Shown: piece by piece, positions 17,114 to 26,091 of the stretch | Layout of the letters: each line of letters opens with the position of its first letter | Position numbering within the stretch: the first letter of the stretch is position 1 | DNA from: Parendozoicomonas sp. Alg238-R29 | GTDB taxonomy: Bacteria; Pseudomonadota; Gammaproteobacteria; Pseudomonadales; Endozoicomonadaceae | Direction of reading: 5' to 3' | Assembly (NCBI RefSeq): GCF_947331445.1 | Contig: NZ_CAMZOG010000035.1 | Span: 1 to 43,355, forward strand | DNA: 43,355 nucleotides | Position numbers and translations under genes: made by a program | The notes under the pieces: generated by a model | What the model was told of the DNA's origin: nothing | The model's input: only the letters and a program-made list of their open reading frames with translations | Database searches by the model: none

Positions 17114-17560
17114 TTAAATACTGGATCGAACCTGATAAAGCCCTTCGGTAACAGCGACGACATTGCCTTCGCTATCTTTCAGTTCACCAGTAAGAATAAA
17201 GTCGGCCTTGCCGTTTTCCTGCGCGTCTGAGGCGATACGATTGATCTCATCTTTCGCCAGAAGCGTTTCAAAGGTGATATCACCCTTCGCTGGCTTCAGG
17301 TATTTAATCGACATATTTTTCAGCAATGGGACATATTTCCCAGGTTCAAAACAGGCCAGAGCCATCACCCCGCCGGGAATCTCTGCCAGAGTGAACATTG
17401 CCCCCGCATACATGGTTCCGAAGTGATTCCCGTTACCTTCTGCGGGCATTAAACACCTTACATAACCAGCCTTGGCATCAAGAACTTTTAAGCCCGAACG
17501 CTTAACAAACTCTATTTTTTCCTCGGCAAAACCCTTAAGCATGTCTTCTGTTAATTTCAT
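17114..17560 (-). CDS. hotdog-fold thioesterase-like protein (DUF4442/YiiD C-terminal type)
   Basis: 148 residues from ATG 17560, chosen because GGGGTGG lies just upstream and the extra N-terminus to 17617 is not family-like. NGNHFGTMYAGAMFTLAEIPGG is the helix and Asn/His region of single-domain hotdog proteins of the YiiD_C/DUF4442 group. The strands around PLLKNMSIKYLKPAKGDITFE and VVAVTEGLYQVR complete the fold. These are thought to act on acyl-CoA or acyl-ACP, but the substrates are unknown. It lies 187 bases upstream of the AgpS-like gene on the same strand and could belong to the same transcript, which would fit lipid-ether breakdown. Confidence 0.8.
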   Translation of the reverse strand: MKLTEDMLKGFAEEKIEFVKRSGLKVLDAKAGYVRCLMPAEGNGNHFGTMYAGAMFTLAEIPGGVMALACFEPGKYVPLLKNMSIKYLKPAKGDITFETLLAKDEINRIASDAQENGKADFILTGELKDSEGNVVAVTEGLYQVRSSI

Positions 17561-18157
17561 AACCACCCCATTAGCAAGACTGACGACTCCAATCTGCCAG
17601 AGTCTAAATGAAGTCATTCACGCGGACACTTACCAGAGAGCCCATTACGACTGACAGGAAACACCTTTTTAGTGGGGAGTTGGATGACGGCACATTAATG
17701 AACTGTATTTCACCCAGATGTGATTACTCTGTAAGCAGAACTGCAGGCTGCAATTATATGAAGTGCGTCTGTAATCAGGAATTTTGCCGGAATGAATGAA
17801 GTGTGGGATGCCTGGGTGCCAGAAGGTCACGCTCCGGCCCGCGCTTGTGTTGAAGCACGTATGGCTCGCCCTGAGCTGCTGGTTGACGTTTCTGTCATCG
17901 CAGCTGAGAAGTAATACTGCTTCGTTTCTGGCAGAGAGTTTGACTCTCTTCCAGAGCTCTATCAGCACAGCCCCCACCTTTTATCCGCATATTCGCTCAT
18001 TTCTGATAGGAAATAACTCTAAGCTCCCAGCTCAACCTCAGCTATGCACTTGCACAGATGGCTATTATAATGCCCGGATTTCGCACAATAGAATCCAGTA
18101 AGTAAACGCTGACATACTTTGTGCTTGCCTTGAAAAACACGGTGACATCAACTGCGC
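17561..18157. other. 600-base stretch holding only a ridA scrap before miaB
   Basis: Apart from the RidA remnant (17768-17914) no gene is supported. A 63-codon cysteine-rich plus-strand frame at 17608-17799 has no recognisable motif. A short hairpin AGAGAGT-TTG-ACTCTCT follows the RidA scrap without a T-tract. The miaB promoter must lie in the last 200 bases, but no strong -35/-10 pair stands out. Confidence 0.4.
17768..17914 (+). pseudogene. C-terminal remnant of a RidA-family gene
   Basis: From 17768 the frame reads [20 protein letters not shown], then [20 protein letters not shown] and SVIAAEK, ending at TAA 17912-17914. This is the C-terminal third of the RidA/YjgF family (the conserved ARACVEA arginine is the iminium-binding residue). 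The 80 or so preceding residues, including the trimer-forming strands, are missing: the frame is closed by a TGA just upstream. A 40-codon ATG start (17792) exists but cannot encode a functional subunit. RidA removes reactive enamines and imines; this copy is dead. Confidence 0.8.
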
Positions 18158-19522
18158 ATGGCTACAAAGAAGCTTTTTATCAAGACCCACGGTTGCCAGA
18201 TGAACGAGTACGATTCTGCCCGTATGGCGGATCTCCTCGGGGAAACCCACGAACTGGAACTAACGGACAACCCTGAAGAAGCCGATGTCCTGCTGGTGAA
18301 CACCTGTTCTGTGCGGGAAAAAGCTCAGGAAAAACTCTTCCACCAGCTCGGTCGCTGGAGAAAACTGAAAGAGCAGAACCCTGATCTTGTGATCGGTGTT
18401 GGTGGCTGTGTTGCCAGTCAGGAAGGGGAAGCCATTCGCAAGCGTGCTGGTCACGTTGATATGGTCTTCGGCCCCCAGACCTTGCACCGTGTTCCGGAAA
18501 TGATCGATGCGACTAAAAGCAACGGTATTCCTGTTGTTGACGTAACCTTCCCGGAAATTGAGAAGTTTGACAACCTGCCTGAACCCAGCGTTGATGGCCC
18601 GACAGCTTTTGTCTCTATCATGGAAGGCTGCAGCAAATACTGCACTTACTGTATCGTGCCTTTCACCCGCGGCGCGGAAGTCAGCCGCCCTTATGATGAC
18701 GTTATCGCCGAATGTGTAGGCTTGGCCGAGCAGGGTGTTCGTGAGATCAACCTGCTGGGACAGAATGTAAATGCTTACCGTGGTGACCGTCATGACGGTG
18801 GTATCGCAGACCTTGCAGAACTGATTACTGTGGTTGCGTCAATCGATGGTATTGATCGCATCCGCTTCACAACTTCACATCCGCTCGAGTTTTCCGACAG
18901 CCTGATCGAAGTTTATGGTGAGGTGCCTGAGCTGGTAAGCCATCTTCATCTGCCAGTTCAGAGTGGTTCCAACAATATTCTTGCGGCAATGAAACGTGAC
19001 CACACTACAGATGTGTATCTGGATAAGGTTCACCGCCTCAAAGCCATCCGCCCAGAGTTAAAGATGTCTTCTGACTTCATTGTTGGTTTCCCAGGCGAAA
19101 CGGATCAGGACTTTGAAGACACCATGAACCTGATTGCTGAAGTGGGTTTCGACGCTTCATTCAGCTTTATCTTCAGCAAGCGTCCAGGTACACCAGCTGT
19201 TGATTACCCGGATGATGTTACCGAAGAAACTAAAAAACAGCGTCTGAAGATTCTTCAGAATCGTATTGATCAGCAGGTTATGCAAATCAGTCGTCGTCTA
19301 GTTGGTTCAACTCAGCGCATTCTGGTAACTGGCTACTCCAAGAAAGATCCAGGTCAGCTTCAAGGCAGAACCGAGTGCAACCGGGTTGTGAACTTCCGTT
19401 GCGATAACCCACGCCTGATTGGTCACTTTGCCGACGTGAAGATTGGTGAAGCACTGCCCCATAGCCTGCGAGGCGAGATGGTTTGTTCAGAGCTTGACGA
19501 AAACTGGTCTTCTGTTGCCTGA
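18158..19522 (+). CDS. miaB: tRNA-2-methylthio-N6-dimethylallyladenosine synthase MiaB
   Basis: Radical SAM methylthiotransferase that adds a methylthio group to i6A37 of tRNAs reading UNN codons. 454 residues. The N-terminal MTTase domain has three cluster cysteines in [19 protein letters not shown] and GGCVASQEG. The radical SAM triad is in [17 protein letters not shown]. The C-terminal TRAM domain is present ([11 protein letters not shown]). ATG 18158 gives the usual N-terminus [16 protein letters not shown]; the ribosome site is weak. In most relatives the next gene is ybeZ, but here about 9 kb of other genes intervenes and a strong terminator closes miaB. Confidence 0.98.
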   Translation: MATKKLFIKTHGCQMNEYDSARMADLLGETHELELTDNPEEADVLLVNTCSVREKAQEKLFHQLGRWRKLKEQNPDLVIGVGGCVASQEGEAIRKRAGHVDMVFGPQTLHRVPEMIDATKSNGIPVVDVTFPEIEKFDNLPEPSVDGPTAFVSIMEGCSKYCTYCIVPFTRGAEVSRPYDDVIAECVGLAEQGVREINLLGQNVNAYRGDRHDGGIADLAELITVVASIDGIDRIRFTTSHPLEFSDSLIEVYGEVPELVSHLHLPVQSGSNNILAAMKRDHTTDVYLDKVHRLKAIRPELKMSSDFIVGFPGETDQDFEDTMNLIAEVGFDASFSFIFSKRPGTPAVDYPDDVTEETKKQRLKILQNRIDQQVMQISRRLVGSTQRILVTGYSKKDPGQLQGRTECNRVVNFRCDNPRLIGHFADVKIGEALPHSLRGEMVCSELDENWSSVA

Positions 19523-19543
19523 TCAAGATCAGAATATTCAAAT

Positions 19544-19582
19544 AAAGAAAACCCCACATTAAAAATGTGGGGTTTTCTTTTA
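19544..19582 (+). terminator. strong rho-independent terminator after miaB
   Basis: Perfect 17-bp inverted repeat (19544-19560 and 19564-19580) with a 3-base loop, containing CCCCACATT/AATGTGGGG flanked by A- and T-rich arms. It reads as a terminator in both directions, so it also protects miaB from the minus-strand GGDEF remnant. Confidence 0.92.
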
Positions 19583-19603
19583 GTGATATTGAATGGATTA
19601 AAG

Positions 19604-20250
19604 CTATGAGTTGGAAGCCATAGAGGGCATATGTTGTTCGCTGTTCATAAAACCAATCTGCCCCTTAATAGGCCCGCGATCATCCCAGGTTTCAGTAAAG
19701 TTCTTGATCAATGCCTCGAAGCCAATTAATTCCATATCGTTCAGGGAGTACTGAGGCTGATACCACGGCTCAAGTTCATCAGAATCAACAGCCAGGCGCA
19801 GCTCCCGTTCAAGACTCAGCTTACCGAGAACCTCTTCCTGAAGAATACTTGTATAAAACTGATAACAGTTGCGACCGCTGGCCTTGGCCTGATACATAGC
19901 CAGATCCGCGTCATGCAGGAGTTGCAATGGATCATTGCTGTCCTGTGGCGCAACAGAAATACCAATACTGTAGGTAATTGTCAGAGACTCGCCAAATATT
20001 GTGGTGAATGGCTCATTTAAACCATCAATGAGCTTCCTGACCACCTTACCGGCACCAGAGTAATCCTTCAGATGAGTCAGAATTACAGAAAATTCGTCGC
20101 CACCAAGTCGGGAAACATAATCTGTTACCCGAATCATTTTTTAAAGCGGTCACCCACTTGCTGCAGGAGATTATTCCCTTCGGTATGGCCGTTTTTAATT
20201 AAACCAGAAAGATCAACATCCTGATTTATAAGCCGGAAGAGGCAAACTAA
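19604..20250 (-). pseudogene. broken GGDEF-EAL (cyclic-di-GMP) gene
   Basis: Minus-strand reading from about 20250 gives a partial GGDEF domain (LINQDVDLSGLIKNGHTEGN, then LLQQVGDRFKK). It stops at a TGA in a run of six A's near 20137 and resumes one frame over as MIRVTDYVSRLGGDEFSVIL, ITYSIGISVAPQD and ADLAMYQAKASGRN. The start of an EAL domain (LEPWYQPQYSLNDMELIGFE) follows, then unrelated sequence and a stop at 19604. The catalytic GGDEF motif is intact, but the domain start, most of the EAL domain and any sensor are missing. One extra A in the run would restore the frame, so loss of one base is the simplest first lesion. In an active form such proteins make or break cyclic-di-GMP. Confidence 0.85.
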
Positions 20251-20272
20251 CACGATAAACTAACGACGGTGA

Positions 20273-21100
20273 TCAACCAAAAACGGTGACCACCTGCCGC
20301 CCCAAGGCTACCGGTGTTTTATCAGGGGCATAGATTGTGTACTGCTGCTGGCCATAGCCATGGTTGAAGTGCTCCAACGTAGTTTCAACGAACCACCAGT
20401 CATCTTTGCGTGCAACAAAATCATCCTTAAGAATTTCCAGCATCCAGGTCAGTGAACTGGCAGGAGCTGGTTTTTTCATCTTCGACAGCGCAGGTGTTGG
20501 AGGAATGTCGGCCACCATGACCAGATGCTCCATATCACTCAGACCTTCTTCTTTACCCTTAACCCAGATACCCGTGGTATTTCCCTTCTGAGCAGAAAAA
20601 GGCATGCTACCTATACCCCAGCGCATTTGGTACTGACGGGTAAATTCCGGTGTTAATCCTTTAATGTAAGGGAGCTCCACCACTCCTTCCGGACCTTTAA
20701 CACCTTCCGGGAAAGACTTCGCCTCTAATTCAACCGATGACTCTCTAGCCAAACCAAAACAGGCATTCATAGAGCAACAGACATTGTTGCCTTGAATGAT
20801 TTCAGCGTGCATATGGGTAACATTTTTCCCCTGCCGCAGTTTTCTCACTTGGATTTCAATTTCTCCCACAGCAATAGGAGCCACAAAACTAACCAGAATA
20901 CTGCGAAGAGGCGTATCTTCCCTCAGAACCATTGCCATGGCGCGTAAAGAAAAAGCGGCTTGAATCCCACCAAAACAAGCTCTTCCCTGGGTCCAGTTTT
21001 CAGTAACCTCTGCAAGAAAACGATATGCACCAGTAGCCGGGTCATGATCCGGTACAGGGGTTATATGGTCAGCCAGTTCACTGTAAGACCTATCATTCAT
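20273..21100 (-). CDS. acyl-CoA thioesterase family protein (TesB/4HBT_3-like double hotdog)
   Basis: 275 residues. The N-terminal hotdog shows GRACFGGIQAAFSLRAMAMV and RSILVSFVAPIAVGEIEIQV with KNVTHMHAEIIQ. The second hotdog covers MLEILKDDFVARKDDWWFVE and GYGQQQYTIYAPDKTPVALG, ending RQVVTVFG. The layout matches the TesB-like 4HBT_3 family, which hydrolyses acyl-CoA thioesters in the cytoplasm; chain length cannot be read from sequence. Its ATG follows the RND permease stop by 5 bases and its ribosome site (AAAAGG) lies within that stop region, so it is the third gene of the efflux operon. That partnership suggests the pump handles a fatty-acyl-derived or lipophilic compound. Confidence 0.82.
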   Translation of the reverse strand: MNDRSYSELADHITPVPDHDPATGAYRFLAEVTENWTQGRACFGGIQAAFSLRAMAMVLREDTPLRSILVSFVAPIAVGEIEIQVRKLRQGKNVTHMHAEIIQGNNVCCSMNACFGLARESSVELEAKSFPEGVKGPEGVVELPYIKGLTPEFTRQYQMRWGIGSMPFSAQKGNTTGIWVKGKEEGLSDMEHLVMVADIPPTPALSKMKKPAPASSLTWMLEILKDDFVARKDDWWFVETTLEHFNHGYGQQQYTIYAPDKTPVALGRQVVTVFG

Positions 21101-21105
21101 TGTTT

Positions 21106-24100
21106 TTACCTTTTAGCAGTCTTGGGTGTGAACAGTAGATACAACACAGGTACAACAAAGAGGGTCAGAAGTGTGGACACCATAAGACCGCCAATAATGC
21201 TCCACCCCATAGGAGCCCACATGGATGAGCTTCCGAGGGTCAGGGGCAATAGCCCACCAATGGTTGTCAGCGTTGTCAGAATGATCGGAAGCAGTCGCGT
21301 AATTGAAGATTCAATGACCGATGCTTTCAGGCTGCGCCCGTTGTGCCTGAGCTGGTTGGCATAGTCCACAAGAATGATGGAATTGTTCACCACAATACCC
21401 ACCAGAGAGGTCAAGCCAACCAAGGCAGTGAACGAGAAAGTATTGCCGGTAAACAGCAATGCCAGAATAGAACCCGTCATAGCGAAGGGAATGGCGGCAA
21501 AAATAATGACCGGCTGACTGAATGAACGGAACTGCAAAACCAGAACCGCAAAGATGCCCATCAAGGCAACAAGACCAACCTGTCCCATGCCTCCGAACGA
21601 TTCCTTACGTTTTTCCTGTTCACCACCCACCTGATAGTTCACACCTTCTGGCCAGTGCAGTTTATCCAATTCGGCAATAACAATATTCGTAACCGCCTCA
21701 GCCTGATAACCAGGTTCTACATCAGCCGTAACACGGGACATTCGCTCAGTCATATTGTGCTGAAGGCGAGCCAGAGCATCCTGCATTTCAAAACTGGCTA
21801 ACTGGGGCAGCGGCACCAGAGCTCCATTGGTAGAGCGCACCATCATATTTTCAAAGTCATCAACCTGTGGGCGATCCTGCCCCAGAGACTTCACCAGAAT
21901 CGGATAATCCTCGCCATCATCGCCCCGATACTGGCCAACATTCAGGCCGACAAGACTAGCCCGAATAGCCTGGTCAATCGCATTAATGGGAACCCCAAAC
22001 ATGGCGGCCTTTTCTCGATTGATATTCACCTGCATATCAATCTTTCGATGCGCCAGCGGATTATCAACACTTACTATGCCTTCAACAGATTCTATTGCAG
22101 CAGCAACTTTGGCAGCCTGTTTACGCAGTAGATTTAAGTCATCACTTAAAACCCGGATGGAAACCGGCGCTTCGTAAGGAGGCCCCTGCAGCAGTTCTTT
22201 TACTGTGACTTTTGCACCAGAGAAACGTGCAAAATCCTTGCGAATCTCTGTTACAAACTTGCCGCGGGATAAATCATCTCCTGCCTCCAGCTGCACAAGC
22301 AGCTGTGCATAAGAAGGCACTTGTCGTTTTGGTATTTCATTATAAAAAATTCGGGGATTGCCTTTACCGATATTAGTGGTGACAGAAGTCACTTCCGGGT
22401 ACCGGTTAACAATATCTTCCACTTCAAGAGCTAACAGGCGGGTACGGTCAAAGCTGGCACTTTCGGGAGCATCAATATTAACCAGCACCATGGGCTTATC
22501 AGCTTTCGGGAACATGCTGACGCCAACCATTGGCAACAGAGTCAAACTTCCAATAAACAAGCCGACCGAAACAGTCAGCACCAACCAGGGGTGATTCAGA
22601 GAAGATTTCAGCGCCCGGGCATAAGGCCCCTGTGCCAGCACTTCTATAGCCTGCAGAACCTTTGGTTCCTTGTCTACTTTGGCAGGGAACAACCGGCTCG
22701 CCATCAGCGGCGTCAGACTGAGAGCTATTAGGAGAGAAGCCAGAAGCGTCAATACAACAGTGACCGGCATAGAACGAATAAATGTTCCCGCTCCCGTTTG
22801 AAGCAGAAGCATGGGGAAAAATGCCAGCATTGTGGTGACCGTACCACTGGCCACAGCCCAGCCAACCTGACTTGCCCCTTCTACGGCAGCTGTCTGACGA
22901 TCGTAGCCACTCCTCAGAAAACGGCCCACATTCTCAGTAACAACAATGGCATTATCCACCAACAGACCGAGAGCAATAACCAGCCCCACTATCGACATCT
23001 GCTGCAGGCCAAAACCGCTGAGGTCAACCCATCCCAGAGCAATAACCACTGACATGGGAATAACTATCACGATAACAAACGCTGACCGCATTCCCAGTGC
23101 AATCAAAGTAATACCTGCCACCAACGCCAGACCAAGCAGCAAGCTGTTCATAAAGCTGTTCAGTCGTTTTTCGACACTGACACCCTGATCATGGACATAA
23201 GCCACACTCATATCACCCGGAAGATTCAGGGCAAATTTATCAACAACCTCATCCAATCCATCCAGCACAGAAAGTATATTGCTGCCCTTGCGCTGAACAA
23301 CTGAAATAAACACACTGCGCTGGCCATTGTATCGAGCTTCATAGGATGGAAGGGCATCCCCCTGTGACACCGAAGCAATGTCTTCTACATAAATCACCCT
23401 TGCCGGAGACGACACCACAGCTGTGCGACGAATCTGATCTAGATCCCGAAAATCACCACTGGTGCGCACAGTCATTCGTCGTTCACCAGCCAGAGCATGA
23501 CCGCCCGGCAGGTTGACACTGGATGCTCTAACAGCATTAAGAAGATCTTCAATACCAATATTCAGTGCCTGCATTTTCAAAAGGTCAGCACGAATATGAA
23601 CCTGCTGTTCCGGAAATGCGTCGATATCAGCTCGTTTAACACCGGAAACCCGCTCCAGTTTTTTCTCCAACACTTCAGCCTGGGTTTTCAGTTCCCAGTA
23701 ACTGGCTGTTTCAGACATCAAAGCCACCTGCAGGATATTCACATCGGCAGGAGAAATCTTGTCTACAGAAAGGAATTGAATCCCTTCAGGCAACTGATCT
23801 CGAACACGGGAAACTTCCGAAACAACATCGTCGTATTTTTCTTCCGGGTCTGTACCAAACAGGAATTCAACCCGAATAACGGCCAGTCCGTCTTCCACAT
23901 CGCCTTTCAGCTCTTTGATGTCGTCCAGTTCTTTTATGGCTTCTTCCAGTGGATCAAGAACCAGTTTTTCCATATCCACCGGATTGGTTCCGGGATAAAC
24001 CACTCTCACCATAGCCGCAGAAAAATCAAACTGGGGATCTTCAGAGCGCGGCATTGTATTTAAGGAAACAATACCTAAGGAGATCAGCAGTAGAATAATG

Positions 24101-24147
24101 ACCAGCGTGAACTGAAAGTTATTAATCGCTATACGGGGCAACTGCAT
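21106..24147 (-). CDS. RND-family efflux permease (AcrB-type fold)
   Basis: 1013 residues. Inner-membrane proton-driven trimeric pump subunit. The N-terminal helix (LPRIAINNFQFTLVIILLLI) is followed by VRVVYPGTNPVDMEKLVLDP and LEEAIKELD, typical of RND porter domains. Two sets of membrane helices flank two periplasmic loops. TM4 reads GLVIALGLLVDNAIVVTENV, keeping the first proton-relay Asp with Asn in the second position. TM10 reads LVGIVVNNSIILVDYANQL with Asn where AcrB has Lys. These substitutions are usual in one RND subgroup, so this is not a close AcrB orthologue. GAGGGG precedes the ATG, and the adaptor gene ends 5 bases upstream. No outer-membrane channel gene is present, so a TolC from elsewhere is expected. 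Confidence 0.95.
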   Translation of the reverse strand: MQLPRIAINNFQFTLVIILLLISLGIVSLNTMPRSEDPQFDFSAAMVRVVYPGTNPVDMEKLVLDPLEEAIKELDDIKELKGDVEDGLAVIRVEFLFGTDPEEKYDDVVSEVSRVRDQLPEGIQFLSVDKISPADVNILQVALMSETASYWELKTQAEVLEKKLERVSGVKRADIDAFPEQQVHIRADLLKMQALNIGIEDLLNAVRASSVNLPGGHALAGERRMTVRTSGDFRDLDQIRRTAVVSSPARVIYVEDIASVSQGDALPSYEARYNGQRSVFISVVQRKGSNILSVLDGLDEVVDKFALNLPGDMSVAYVHDQGVSVEKRLNSFMNSLLLGLALVAGITLIALGMRSAFVIVIVIPMSVVIALGWVDLSGFGLQQMSIVGLVIALGLLVDNAIVVTENVGRFLRSGYDRQTAAVEGASQVGWAVASGTVTTMLAFFPMLLLQTGAGTFIRSMPVTVVLTLLASLLIALSLTPLMASRLFPAKVDKEPKVLQAIEVLAQGPYARALKSSLNHPWLVLTVSVGLFIGSLTLLPMVGVSMFPKADKPMVLVNIDAPESASFDRTRLLALEVEDIVNRYPEVTSVTTNIGKGNPRIFYNEIPKRQVPSYAQLLVQLEAGDDLSRGKFVTEIRKDFARFSGAKVTVKELLQGPPYEAPVSIRVLSDDLNLLRKQAAKVAAAIESVEGIVSVDNPLAHRKIDMQVNINREKAAMFGVPINAIDQAIRASLVGLNVGQYRGDDGEDYPILVKSLGQDRPQVDDFENMMVRSTNGALVPLPQLASFEMQDALARLQHNMTERMSRVTADVEPGYQAEAVTNIVIAELDKLHWPEGVNYQVGGEQEKRKESFGGMGQVGLVALMGIFAVLVLQFRSFSQPVIIFAAIPFAMTGSILALLFTGNTFSFTALVGLTSLVGIVVNNSIILVDYANQLRHNGRSLKASVIESSITRLLPIILTTLTTIGGLLPLTLGSSSMWAPMGWSIIGGLMVSTLLTLFVVPVLYLLFTPKTAKR

Positions 24148-24152
24148 AATAA

Positions 24153-25283
24153 TTACCCCTCTTTATCTGCAAGATCTGCAAGTTCTGGCTTTGTTCTTCT
24201 TCCCACAACCCGCACTTTATCGCCGTCATGCAAGAAGGCCGCACCTGTTGTGACAACAGACTCACCCTCTTTCACATCACCGGATACAGCTACAAAGCTA
24301 CCTTCCAGATAATGGGTACGTATCTGCCTGGCAGACACTGTGTTGTCATCATTCAGTACATAGACAACACCCATAGGGCTCATCGCAGAAACCAGCGCCA
24401 ACGATGGAAGTTTTACAACTCGCTCTTTCTGGCTGGGTTCAATACGAATCCGTCCAACATAACCATCACGTAGACGGACGTCACTGACAGGATCAAGAGC
24501 AATCTCAACTTCAAACAAACCGGAGCGCTCTTCCGCAGCTTCTGAAATTTCACTCACCTTGCCGGTAAAAGCCTGGAGAGGCCAAGGGTCAAAACGGACA
24601 GAAACCGGGTCGTTGTGACGAATCAGAACAACCTTCCGATCTGAAAGTGCGGTACGCATAATCCAGCCACGGGATTCATCCGCAAGAGCGAACACCACCT
24701 GGTTTGGCGCAATAAGTTCACCGGCTTCAACCATTCGGCGAACAATGCGTCCAGCTGCTGGGGCTTTGATAGAGGAGTAGCGTAAATTGAAGCGGGCTAC
24801 GCGAAGCTGGGACTCCACAACATCCAGTTCTGTTTCCGCATCCTGAAGTTGATCGAGTGATACAACATTCTTTTTGTAGAGTTTTTTCAGTCGCTCAACA
24901 TTGCGCTGTGCATTGTCGAAGCGGGCTTCAGCTTCTCCAACTCTGGCCTGAACCTCTTCTGTGTCCAGTACAGCCAGAATTTGCCCTTTCTCTACGGCAT
25001 CACCTTCTTCAACAAGGATATTGGCCACCGGGCCACCAACTTTGAATGCCAGCTTTTGTGTGGATTTATAGGCCAGAAGAGCACTGATACTGATAGGGCG
25101 AGCAGCCTGCTGATAATGAACTGTGGCAACTTCAACAGGGCGTATAGACTGTTCAGAAGATACCGCAGAAGCCAGTTGGGAAGTCAGGGCAAGAAAACCA
25201 CCCAATAACGTATAGCCCAGAGCCACTCTCAGAGAATGAAGGTTGCGCATGCGCTGATTCTTATCCGTTTTATTAAAAGTCAT
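24153..25283 (-). CDS. RND periplasmic adaptor (HlyD/MFP family)
   Basis: 376 residues. An N-terminal membrane or signal segment (LRVALGYTLLGGFLALTSQL) is followed by the barrel-sandwich start VGGPVANILVEEGDAVEKGQ and ILAVLD. A coiled-coil hairpin (about 100-170: EAEARFDNAQRNVERLKKLY and LDQLQDAETELDVVES) precedes the second lipoyl half, IKAPAAGRIVRRMVEAGELI, and the beta-barrel and membrane-proximal domains. It links the permease to an outer-membrane channel. First gene of the operon; its promoter is shared back to back with tetR. ATG 25283 is taken; a second ATG lies 33 bases further in. Confidence 0.93.
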   Translation of the reverse strand: MTFNKTDKNQRMRNLHSLRVALGYTLLGGFLALTSQLASAVSSEQSIRPVEVATVHYQQAARPISISALLAYKSTQKLAFKVGGPVANILVEEGDAVEKGQILAVLDTEEVQARVGEAEARFDNAQRNVERLKKLYKKNVVSLDQLQDAETELDVVESQLRVARFNLRYSSIKAPAAGRIVRRMVEAGELIAPNQVVFALADESRGWIMRTALSDRKVVLIRHNDPVSVRFDPWPLQAFTGKVSEISEAAEERSGLFEVEIALDPVSDVRLRDGYVGRIRIEPSQKERVVKLPSLALVSAMSPMGVVYVLNDDNTVSARQIRTHYLEGSFVAVSGDVKEGESVVTTGAAFLHDGDKVRVVGRRTKPELADLADKEG

Positions 25284-25306
25284 TCTTATTAGTGCTTATA
25301 AAACGG

Positions 25307-25369
25307 ACTCTAGTTTTTAATGTAATCACTGTCAACAATATTGACATCGTCAACTTCTATTCACAGAAT
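25307..25369. promoter_or_regulatory. divergent promoters and probable TetR operator
   Basis: TGTCAA (25330-25335) and TTGACA (25341-25346) form an inverted repeat with a 5-base spacer. Each half is also a perfect -35 box. Leftward, TTGACA with a 17-base spacer leads to TAGAGT (25312-25307), 23 bases before the adaptor ATG. Rightward, TTGACA with a 17-base spacer leads to CAGAAT (25364-25369), 28 bases before the tetR ATG. A second partial repeat, TTGACATCGTCAA, overlaps at 25341-25353. A repressor dimer on this palindrome would shut both promoters at once. The boxes are seen in the sequence; binding by the adjacent TetR protein is inferred. Confidence 0.7.
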
Positions 25370-25397
25370 TGACAAAAACCAATGACTTTTAAAACCC

Positions 25398-26036
25398 ATG
25401 ATCGAAGCCACCGAGTCCACTAAAAGCTGTCTTGGACAACCCTATCACCATGGCAATCTTCGCCAGGCTCTGTTGGCTGTTGCTTTTGAACACCTGAAGA
25501 AAACCGGCCCTGAAAAACTGAGCTTGCGTGCTCTGGCAAGAGAAATAGGCGTTTCACAAACGGCTCCCTATCGTCATTTCCCGAACAAGAATCTTTTGTT
25601 TGTTGCCATGGCCGTGGAAGGCTTTAAAAAACTGGAACAAAGAATCCGGGAGACATCTCAAGCCCACGACGATGCTTCTGAAGCTCTGCTTTCAGGGGCA
25701 GAGCACTACATTGCTTTCGCTCAGGAAAACCCTGCCCTCTACCGCTTGATGTTCGGCTCTGCGTTGAATGAATGGCGCAAACCGGAGTTTATGCATGGTG
25801 CACCACCAGCGGCCTTTGCGGCACTGGTAGAAGTCATGGAGAAGGCCATTTCCCAAGGCAGTATTACTGATGAATACCCGGCCTGGTTTCTGGCCAAAAA
25901 CTGCTGGGCCCAGATTCATGGACACGCCATGATGGCTATTGATGGCATGCTGGATAAAGGTGCGCCAGAAGGAATGGAGTTTGACCTCAAGCTGTCCTTA
26001 AGGCTCACACTTGAAGGCAAACGTCCAGGAAAATAG
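25398..26036 (+). CDS. TetR-family transcriptional regulator
   Basis: 212 residues. The N-terminal helix-turn-helix is clear: LRQALLAVAFEHLKKTGPEK with LSLRALAREIGVSQTAPYRHFPNKNLLFVAMA (about 19-62), the classical TetR recognition helix ending YRHFPNK. The C-terminal ligand domain contains AEHYIAFAQENPALYRLMFG and WAQIHGHAMMAIDG, the WHG-type C-terminal domain (the glycine-rich H-G-H version), common in regulators of small hydrophobic or acyl compounds. It is divergent from the adaptor-RND-thioesterase operon, 114 bases apart, so it most likely represses that operon and itself. Confidence 0.92.
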   Translation: MIEATESTKSCLGQPYHHGNLRQALLAVAFEHLKKTGPEKLSLRALAREIGVSQTAPYRHFPNKNLLFVAMAVEGFKKLEQRIRETSQAHDDASEALLSGAEHYIAFAQENPALYRLMFGSALNEWRKPEFMHGAPPAAFAALVEVMEKAISQGSITDEYPAWFLAKNCWAQIHGHAMMAIDGMLDKGAPEGMEFDLKLSLRLTLEGKRPGK

Positions 26037-26044
26037 AAATGAGA

Positions 26045-26084
26045 TGCTGGGTTAACCGCTAAATAGCAGTGGCATGACCCAGCA
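26045..26084. other. hairpin between convergent tetR and acyl-CoA reductase genes
   Basis: TGCTGGGT (26045-26052) and ACCCAGCA (26077-26084) can pair around a 24-base loop. There is no T-tract on either side, so it is only a possible terminator or transcript-end structure for the convergent pair. Confidence 0.4.
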
Positions 26085-26091
26085 ATAAACC

